Shown here: positions 1-6,362 of the stretch, piece by piece
Layout of the letters: each line of letters starts with the position of its first letter
Position numbering within the stretch: the stretch's first letter is position 1
Source of the DNA: Cylindrodendrum hubeiense
Lineage: Eukaryota > Ascomycota > Sordariomycetes > Hypocreales > Nectriaceae
DNA: 10,151 nt
Assembly: GCA_014621425.1 (NCBI GenBank)
Contig: JAANBB010000795.1
Location: forward strand, 1-10,151
Direction: 5' to 3'
Notes under the pieces: model-generated
Told to the model about the DNA's origin: nothing
The model's database searches: none
The model's input: the letters and a program-made list of their open reading frames with translations, nothing else
Translations under genes and position numbers: made by a program

Positions 1-109
1 CTGCCTCCCCCGCTCCCGGCGAGACCGTTCTCACAACCTCCGCCGCGGCCCCATCACGGCCGCCTAGTCACCTCCCCTCCTCCAACCCCGACATCTCCAC
101 CATTCCGTC
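1..109 (+). promoter_or_regulatory. 5' flank and leader of the arrestin-like gene
   Basis: The sequence before the ATG is rich in C and T, as is common in fungal leaders close to the transcription start. There is no TATA box. The frame of the ATG at 110 carries an in-frame TAG at 65-67, so the protein does not extend upstream without another intron. The window begins inside this region, so the full promoter is not visible and an upstream non-coding exon cannot be excluded. Confidence 0.5.
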
Positions 110-1456
110 ATGGCCTCGCCCGCCAGCGTGAGGGTCTCTGGCCCTCCGAACAGTAGCTTCCTCGTGGGCTATCCTGGAATCTCGGCGACCCTAGTACGTT
201 GGATCCCCATCGCCGTTGCGAATCCTAACCCTGTGGCGCTGATGCCCGGACCTCATGCTGACATCGCCGACCGTTCAGCCGCGCATCGAAGGCAAGGTCG
301 AGATCCGCCCCGGCCAAGGCTTCTCCATGCCCGTTCCCATATCTCTCGTTCGAATATGCCTGCAGCGCCGCGAGACAATCCACCCCGACGCCGACAGCCT
401 CACCAAGCGACACCTGGGCACTCCCCGCCGAGAGACGACGGATGTCGTCGGGAAGGAGCTTCTGCTCTTCCGCTGCGCATCCGGCAAGGAGGCTGAAAAG
501 GTCATCGCTATGGACCTGCCCTTCGTCCTCTTCATACCCTTCGGTCGCGGTGGGGAGGAAACAAACCGACGAATCCCCCCAGCCTCACTCCAACTTCCCA
601 GCCGAACCGCCGAGACCTACTACGAGCTCGTCGTCACCGTCCAACAAGGCCACAGCAGCCAGTACAAGTACAGCTTCCCCATGCCTCTACAACGTTACGA
701 TACACTCTCGACATTTGGCATGTACAATAAGCCCGAATCCAAGCTCGTGACCAACGACAACATTATCCATCTCGGAATCAACCTGCCTCGCTGGAGCTAC
801 GGTCCGAGCGACCCCATCACCGTCTATATTAAACTATCCCCCAACGCCGACTGGATGAGCAAAGCTAAGCGCGTCACCATCGACAAAATCACACTCGTCA
901 TCGAAGAGGAAATCACCTTTAACCCCGAGGGCGACGAACCGACGAAAAAGACGAATAAAATCTCCAAACAGGTCCAGGTCGTCAAGACCAAGATGCCCGA
1001 GGCTGGCTACGCCACAAACGTCGGCCTCTGCTTCCCCTCCAAGGACCTCCGAGATCCGGAGGGCATCATCAAGCGTGGAAAGCCTCACTTCCCCCTCTAC
1101 GAAGTCACCTCATTCACAACCACCTCCACCCTCTACAAGATCGAATTTTACCTCAATATCAAGGTATGATACACGATACACACATTTGCTGTGCTCCTCG
1201 CTGACATTTCTAGGTTCAACTAAGCGGTGCCCGAGACGTCAACCTCCGCCAACCGATTGTTATCTGCCCACTCGATCAGCAAGGCTGCAAGGAGGAAATG
1301 GACGCCATCGAACAATCGGCCAAGGACGCCTCCCATGTGGACCCCAACAACCCCATGCTACCAGCACGCTCCATCATACTCGCCAACGACCGCGACTCAT
1401 TACGCGCCCTCGGCCTCTGCATGGTGGGCGGTCAGAAGAAGCCGTTTATCGAGTGA
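110..1456 (+). CDS. Arrestin-like (alpha-arrestin type) adaptor protein, three exons
   Basis: The coding sequence joins 110-193, 279-1163 and 1214-1456, giving 403 residues. The ATG at 110 has G at -3 and G at +4. Splicing fuses FLVGYPGISATL (residues 17-28) directly to PRIEGKVEI (29-37), the expected first strands of an arrestin N-domain. The N-domain carries DLPFVLFIPFG (107-117), PPASLQLPS (128-136) and TYYELVVTV (141-149). The C-terminal sandwich begins near GPSDPITVYIKL (203-214) and includes the strand crossing intron 2, IEFYLNIK joined to VQL. The length fits a compact two-domain arrestin. Known fungal members link ubiquitin ligases to membrane transporters or receptors, but I see no PPxY motif for binding a Rsp5-type ligase, so the partner is open. 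The C-terminus is GGQKKPFIE. Family assignment is from remembered motifs. The fold is likely and the cellular role is inference. Confidence 0.9.
194..278 (+). other. Intron 1 of the arrestin-like gene (85 nt, phase 0)
   Basis: The donor is GTACGT and the acceptor TTCAG, with a GCTGAC branch site at 257-262. Removing it avoids the unrelated residues that an unspliced frame, or a start at the ATG at 255, would give, and it restores a continuous arrestin N-domain. The ATG at 255 lies inside this intron. Confidence 0.88.
1164..1213 (+). other. Intron 2 of the arrestin-like gene (50 nt, phase 0)
   Basis: The donor is GTATGA and the acceptor TTCTAG, with a CTGAC branch site at 1201-1205. Unspliced, the frame ends at a TGA three bases into the intron (1167-1169). 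Spliced, it continues for 80 residues that complete the second arrestin domain. Confidence 0.9.
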
Positions 1457-1720
1457 CGAGCGGCACAATCCGAGGATAGTTACGAGACCTGCTTCCAATA
1501 CCACACGCAATTCCCTCCACGATGGACGAAAAGATTCCCACGAGGATGTCTAACACACCTTGGCGCGCCGCTTCGGGAGAGCTCCCCACCACGACTAGAC
1601 GCAGTGTCTGTGCGCAGACACACTCTGCGGGTCGGGATGAGGGCGGCGCAACGGCGGATTCCGGAGAAGCGGTTTGTTGGGTTCGCCCGCTGGAATAGGG
1701 ATACCCAAATACGGGGCGTT
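1457..1720 (+). other. 3' flank of the arrestin-like gene; frame stays open past the stop
   Basis: After the TGA at 1454-1456 the same frame has 88 sense codons before the next stop, a TGA at 1721-1723. The stop is followed by C (TGAC). The extra residues are rich in Arg and Pro and match nothing I know, and they also spell a short overlapping reading frame from an ATG at 1522. This is most simply 3' UTR. I see no strong polyadenylation signal. A hairpin-capable sequence lies at 1600-1629. Confidence 0.45.
1600..1629. repeat. Imperfect inverted repeat (hairpin-capable)
   Basis: CGCAG (1600-1604) and TGTCTG (1605-1610) pair with CAGACA (1615-1620) and CTGCG (1625-1629). The loop is TGCG and four bases (CACT, 1621-1624) bulge out on the 3' side, giving 11 pairs in all. 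It lies about 145 nt past the arrestin-like stop, probably in the 3' UTR. Confidence 0.6.
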
Positions 1721-3541
1721 TGATGAATTTCGGGGTTATGGCGAAGCCGGGATGGACTTGTCCCACTGGCATGATTCAAGGCGTTCAGGGGGCAAGGGGA
1801 GAGCATGGCACAGGCAGTGGGCAAGTGCGCACAGGGAAGAGCGGATGTTTGACAGATGCTTCAAGACTGCGTCCAGCATATGATTTGGAAATGTGCTCGA
1901 ATGGATTGATGATGTCTTTGAGATGAATGGGATGAAGCTAGGCAGAAACAACACGATGAAGATGATTTACGTTGCAGACTTGGGTATACGGGCAATACAA
2001 TCAACGTGGCTCGGTGGTGGAATTGGGGATGAAGTAGCCCCGCGTACTCGTGGACGGGGACTTTAGGATCTGTAAGATCGATGGGACACTGGTCTGCGGG
2101 ACATCAAGAGGAATAGACAAAGTGTTAAAGTCACTGGATGTGTCTCCGTTTCTTTCCGTGAAGATGGAGCCGATGACATGGTTCAAAAACCCAACGTCGC
2201 TTTCGCGTCAAAATTGGGTCGCAGAGACAATGAGCTGCAAGAAGGGCCCCCTTGTCTCTCGCTTATCACACCCAGTGAAACGAGGGCAGTACCGATGTAC
2301 AGATTGCACTGGCGAAATAGGCACTCGGGTCCAATCAATCATGCCTCTTGATCTACCGAGCACATCGCAGCCTCGTTTCGTGATTCATTTTGTCTGCCGT
2401 TGTCGTTCCTATCGTGGCTGAGCCGAAGCTCACTGGAAACCGTGGCGGGGGCCGAAACCACCCGCAGAGCAAAGCGACTGGTCTTGCCAGCAAAAGGATG
2501 GAATTCTTGGGAGATTTTTATATGGCCTTGCACAGGCAATATGTGCAAATATGAGGTGGGTTACATAGAGAAGTTTGGCCCGTTTGGTTGGCCAAGCAGT
2601 CCTAAATGGGTGTTCTCATCCCCAGGCACCCCGAATGTGGATCCGCGTCCCCGGACTGGGGCCGTGATAGGCGCTACCGGCTACCGAGATTTCAACGACA
2701 CGTGTGTACGTAGTAGATTCTAGTGACAGCATCATGGGAAGGGGACAGGAAGGACGGAATTGGCCCCGTACAAAGTATAATCGGACATACCGATAGATTA
2801 TGGGATGCAACTTGTCAGTATGGTGAATTCTTGTCCTTTTCTGTACTGTTTTTACTGGTGGAGGGCAACAATGGTGGGTGGATCCCCCGCGCGGGCTCCG
2901 GCTATCGATTCATTGTGCAGGGTGTCTTCTGTCTGCCAAACACGCCAGCCTCATTACTACTTTCTATCACATGCCCCGGATTCTCCTCAAGAGTGAGTGT
3001 ATTGATTCCCAAAACGAGATGTGGATAAGACTAGGATGAAGCCAAGTGCCGGAGAAGTATGATGGCGAAGGCATAGAAGAATAGGTTGGTTCAGAGAGTC
3101 TGCGGGTTTGATACTCTTCAATGGCAGCCGAGAAGTAGTGCACAGTGCCTAAAAAGTTTCCACTTTGACCTTGGCTTGTCTGATTACCGGGTGGTGTGGT
3201 GAACTCGTTTCAGTTGTGAGGGTCTATGCAACAAACCCCATAGGCCGGTTTGTCACTAAATCGCCTTGCCCCCTCTACTTCCATCTATACATGACTACAT
3301 GCCACGGTACCCCGATCGGAGCGCGACAACACACACACCCTTATTCCGTGACTGATAGGTTATGGGGGACGCGCTAAATATGCATCCGAGGCCCCGGTGT
3401 CATCCCAACTGGTAGAGAGGGCCATCGGCTTGACGCGAAAAGTCAAAGGAAGGTCCTCAGAACGCGACATGGCAGCACGCGTACCTAGAAAACGCGCCCA
3501 GCAATGGCCGGTCAGCGTGAAAGACTATAGCCGAGCTCTCT
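1721..3541. other. Spacer without a convincing gene
   Basis: No reading frame here has both a good start and a recognisable product. The longest open stretch on the plus strand is at 2050-2421 and has no ATG at its head. Its first Met is at 2164, giving 86 residues with several scattered Cys. On the minus strand a TATA-like ATATAAAAAT lies at about 2514-2523, with an ATG in good context at 2388 about 125 nt downstream, but that frame closes after 11 codons. A 68-codon minus-strand frame ending near 2001 has no start codon. The pieces could be exons of an unseen gene or decayed sequence, and I could not join them with credible splice sites. Confidence 0.5.
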
Positions 3542-3898
3542 ATGACTGCGCCCGCAGATCTAGAGCGGAAGGCCTGGCTGGTAGACACCCCCGTCCAGGC
3601 TACCTACGCTACAGCCGACACTTACATAAATGAGCATCTCTGGGGCCATATAATAACTTCACAGGGGATCTTCACATGCCCAACGGGAGGTTGCAGGTAT
3701 TGTTAGCCCAATACGTGTCTCCAATGAAGAGCTCGTTTTCAACAATCTGTGGCTGGGCCGTTTGAAATCTGCCAAACAGCTCGCCCACGAGAGGATCAAT
3801 GGACTGATCTGATGCAACAGGTTAAAATTTTGTTTCAGGAAGCACTCCAAACAACGCTCTATACTGGCTTGCAATGGTTGGAAATTTGGCTTGTCTAA
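3542..3898 (+). pseudogene. Stop-interrupted coding-like frame, 118 codons
   Basis: From an ATG at 3542 one frame runs to a TAA at 3896-3898, broken only by TAG (3704-3706) and TGA (3725-3727), which lie 21 nt apart. Both halves look protein-like. The first half (54 residues) ends in a Cys-rich stretch, FTCPTGGCRYC, and another Cys falls between the two stops. The second half (56 residues) has QWTDLMQQVKILFQEAL and LQWLEIWL, which read as amphipathic helices. In the same frame upstream, about 28 codons before a TGA at 3518-3520 also look coding-like. The stops could have arisen from CAG and CGA by C-to-T change. They could also lie in an intron: 3690-3779 joins in phase but has a poor donor and no clear branch site. 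I do not recognise the family. The reading as a decayed gene is inference. Confidence 0.35.
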
Positions 3899-3934
3899 GC
3901 CAGCCAATCCAAGCATGTGACTATCGATGTTTAT

Positions 3935-3942
3935 TATATATA
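3935..3942 (+). promoter_or_regulatory. TATA-type element before the candidate gene at 3993
   Basis: TATATATA lies 50 nt before the ATG at 3993, in an AT-rich patch and followed by a C/T-rich stretch, a layout compatible with a short leader. AT-rich sequence of this kind can also occur by chance in the spacer. Confidence 0.4.
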
Positions 3943-3992
3943 CATGCCACGACTACTCCTAAACTTCGTTCTGAACTCTTTCCCGGCAGACA

Positions 3993-4969
3993 ATGCCTAG
4001 GAATTCGCCCCTCGGACACCACCTAACAGTTATTAGTACAGACAGTAAGCAAACTATAATCGAAGTACATCAGCCGTAGTCGGTCTACAGACTAGGAAGA
4101 TAATTACAAGTAAGCTTAGGACCCCTGTTAGGATAAACACCGAATGGACGCTAACCCAGGATATAGTGCCTCGAACTAGCAAGCATTCCTTTCACGCCTC
4201 CGACTTATCCAGCCGTGCTCCCTCTGGGATCAATACTGTCAACATATCCACCCCGCACGCCGATATTCACATAGCTACACAAAGCGCTGATACTTCTATC
4301 CCGGTCCCGGGCTTCTCTGGCGCAACTTACAACAAGATGAAGGCCGCTGAAGGACGACAGGCGCCGAGTGCTTCGGGCAATTATCAGATACAAGATGACG
4401 ATAATAAGAGGAGGTGCGCTGCCTATGGGCGCCTACACTTCTACTCGGCCAATGACTGCGACTCGGATAGATGCGAGGCAAGTTGTCAGGCCCAGATGTA
4501 ACCGCAGAGTTGCTGACATTTGGTGAAGCCTCGCTCCCTCGACGAAAGGACAAATGACATCCCCCTTGCTCCCCAGGGATATGGCCTTGACACCTTTGAC
4601 GATGATACTGCTGACTTGGGCATCTCCAACTCAGCCGATATAGGTGTGCTTACTCCTCTTGATGCTACTCCACCCCCTACCGCCTTCCGATCCTTTGTCC
4701 CAGTCCCAGCAGAGGCTGGGTCCGGGTCTCCGAGACTTCATCTCGAACTTAGTACATACATCCATTCCCTCAAAGCAACGCATTGGACCTAATTATTCGC
4801 AGGTGGTGACCAGACATTATTGGTCTTCCAAGCTCTAAAGGCCCAAGAGCGGGCATTTACGGCCCACCGGGTCAAGGGTCGGCGGCGCCAGATCAAGAAG
4901 TGCCTCCAAACCCATAGTTTGCGAGTCAAGTCAAATAACAAAGCCACAGACGCGAGAAAGACGGGATAA
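3993..4969 (+). CDS. Candidate four-exon gene, unknown 250-residue protein
   Basis: The proposed exons are 3993-4044, 4167-4477, 4529-4751 and 4803-4969. The ATG at 3993 has A at -3 and lies behind a TATA-type site. The three introns join in phases 1, 0 and 1 and remove every in-frame stop up to the TAA at 4967-4969, which is hard to get by chance from three independent junctions. The product is Ser/Thr-rich in its first half. It then has an acidic, Cys-bearing segment (DDDNKRRC, then DCDSDRCE at the exon 2 end), a Pro-rich middle (residues about 122-195), and a basic C-terminal tail with VKGRRRQIKK (219-228) that could be a nuclear signal or bind nucleic acid. I recognise no domain. The first junction is the least certain, since a donor at 4065 with an acceptor at 4159 also keeps the frame. 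It could be a lineage-specific gene or a decaying one. Confidence 0.45.
4045..4166 (+). other. Proposed intron 1 of the candidate gene (122 nt, phase 1)
   Basis: The donor is GTAAGC, the branch site CTAAC at 4151-4155 and the acceptor ATATAG ending at 4166. The AG at 4158-4159 lies too close to the branch adenine to be preferred. An alternative intron, 4065-4159 (GTACAT..CCCAG), is also in phase. Confidence 0.42.
4478..4528 (+). other. Proposed GC-AG intron 2 of the candidate gene (51 nt, phase 0)
   Basis: The donor reads GAG|GCAAGT, the usual context of GC-AG introns. The branch site GCTGAC is at 4511-4516 and the acceptor GTGAAG ends at 4528. Without it the frame stops at TAA 4499-4501 and the following frame is closed by a TGA at 4514-4516. 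With it the two long open frames fuse in phase. The AAG acceptor is weaker than the usual CAG or TAG. Confidence 0.45.
4752..4802 (+). other. Proposed intron 3 of the candidate gene (51 nt, phase 1)
   Basis: The donor is GTACAT and the acceptor TTCGCAG ending at 4802, with a CCTAAT branch-like site about 12 nt before the acceptor. Splicing joins A|GT into a serine codon and opens 54 further residues to the TAA at 4967. Confidence 0.5.
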
Positions 4970-5747
4970 CGTTACGCTTGAACGAGGGTCATGGTGACAA
5001 AGTTGAGAGTGGGATTAGGATCTGGGAGTGATGACGGGACCGGCAACGGAGGGCAGTGGAGACGGCGCAGGAGTCACGGGGTTGAGCTCGGCGGGACCTG
5101 GCTCAATCTCGGCACTCCGAATGGTCGGGGACGGAAACGTAACTATGCATTGCGGTCATTACTTTAAGTTTGAATAGGTTCTCAGTCCTAGTTTCTCGGC
5201 ATCTTCGTGATGTTGCAAAGGGAGTCTAGTTGGATGATGCAAGGAGATTGACGTTCTTTGACCACCACTCGATCTACTAGAAACCTCCCTTTTTTCCTAT
5301 TAGCAAGCTTATCAACACTCTAACTCATTTTTGGTGCGAGAAGTAGCGTTTCCCGTCAGCAGATGGCAGACGAGGATATGGCTACTACTTCGGTGGCACC
5401 AGCCGAATCAAGCTATATGAATAAGGACCGCTCACGACAAAGACTATATCGGTTCAGGCATTATAAGTTCGTCTTCCAATAGTCATGGATTCCGGAGCGC
5501 GAGCTGGAAAGTAACGACCAGTAAATACCTGGCAATATAGTTTTATGTAATTTGATGCTGAAACTTTTAGTGATTGCAAAGATGAGTTTCGTCTAAGTCT
5601 GTCTTACTGTCATAACTCTTAGTCTCCAAGTTTAGCGCTGTTTCCTCACACGTGTTGACAGCACAACTAACCAACCCGCAACACGTTCCGCAACACAACT
5701 CAAACATGTCAGACTCACACAAAGTCACCCGATTTAAGGCATAAAAT

Positions 5748-5775
5748 TACTTGAAACAATTTTGTTTAGCAAGTA
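5748..5775. repeat. AT-rich imperfect palindrome
   Basis: TACTTG and AAACAA (5748-5759) face TTGTTT (5762-5767) and CAAGTA (5770-5775). The centre is TT and a two-base AG bulges between the two right-hand arms, so 12 pairs form in 28 nt. It lies between the convergent genes. Its function is unknown. Confidence 0.65.
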
Positions 5776-6085
5776 CACTAATACAGGATTATGAATTCCC
5801 TACACCGGGTATATCAAGCAGCCCCCAATTCCGAACACCGTCCACTCCGTTCCGTAGAGTCCAGTCTGACTACCTGCCCGCCCATCTTCCCCAAACCTAG
5901 CATAGCAAGTGTGCCTCAAACCGACCTCCCAGGAAGAAGAGAGAAAAGGAAAAGTAGGAAACAGTTCATTCTAGTGCTAACCAGCTGGGCAAGAACTTTG
6001 CCAAGGGCCTGAGATATTCCGTTCTCGAGGTTGGTTGTCATCTCCATTTTAGAAAACCCGTCCCCTTACTTTGCCCAGATTATAC

Positions 6086-6156
6086 AGAGAAGGGAATAGT
6101 GAAAGTCGAAAGCAAAGAAAAGGAAAAGATAAGGAAATTGGGGGGGAAAGAGGGAG
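6086..6156. repeat. Purine-rich tract (pyrimidine-rich on the minus strand)
   Basis: About 70 nt are almost all A and G on the plus strand, including a run of seven or more G near 6140. On the minus strand this is a C/T-rich tract of the sort seen before fungal start codons, and an ATG follows at 6047, but the frame there closes after 43 codons. It lies about 200 nt past the stop of the minus-strand gene and could equally be part of its 3' end. Confidence 0.55.
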
Positions 6157-6362
6157 TTAAAAAGTGCTAGTGACGTTGCGTCTGATCGAGTGTGCTTAAG
6201 CGATAGCCAAGAACGTCTTGACAGATGCACAATTATCTGTGTATGATACCTTCAGGCTCCGTTTGATACGTGCCTGCTTCGCAAGTAGTGCCTGTTGGTG
6301 TTTTGTATTCGAACATGAGGTTGTGGACGTGCGTGTGCATTCGACGGAGGGCAACCATACTC

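Larger units (their letters stand above)
4970..6362. other. Spacer between the candidate gene and the minus-strand gene
   Basis: This stretch is AT-richer than the flanking genes. On the minus strand, 5155 down to 5015 is a 46-codon open frame rich in Pro, Ser and Val, with no start of its own; it might be a last exon or chance. On the plus strand a 73-codon frame with a true ATG runs 5791-6012 and a 38-residue frame starts at 5363. On the minus strand a 43-codon frame starts at 6047. None resembles a known family. The part nearest 6362 should be the 3' UTR of the minus-strand gene, and an inverted repeat and a purine tract lie within this spacer. Confidence 0.5.

Noticed and set aside
255..1169. 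A single-exon arrestin-like gene starting at the ATG at 255 and ending at 1169.
   Set aside because: That ATG is within an intron with good donor, branch and acceptor. Starting at 110 restores the first arrestin strands, and splicing at 1164-1213 adds the missing C-terminal strands.
2178..2200. A GGTTCAA stretch that could suggest a tRNA T-loop.
   Set aside because: No acceptor stem, D-arm or anticodon arm can be fitted around it on either strand.
3659..3916. An 85-codon minus-strand frame with a true ATG.
   Set aside because: It is antisense to the more protein-like plus-strand frame at 3542-3898. It cannot be excluded, but it has no promoter-like sequence or recognisable motif.
4065..4159. 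Alternative first intron of the candidate gene (GTACAT..CCCAG).
   Set aside because: It is in phase, but the only good branch site lies four to five bases from the acceptor, too close. The 4045-4166 intron has the better donor and spacing.
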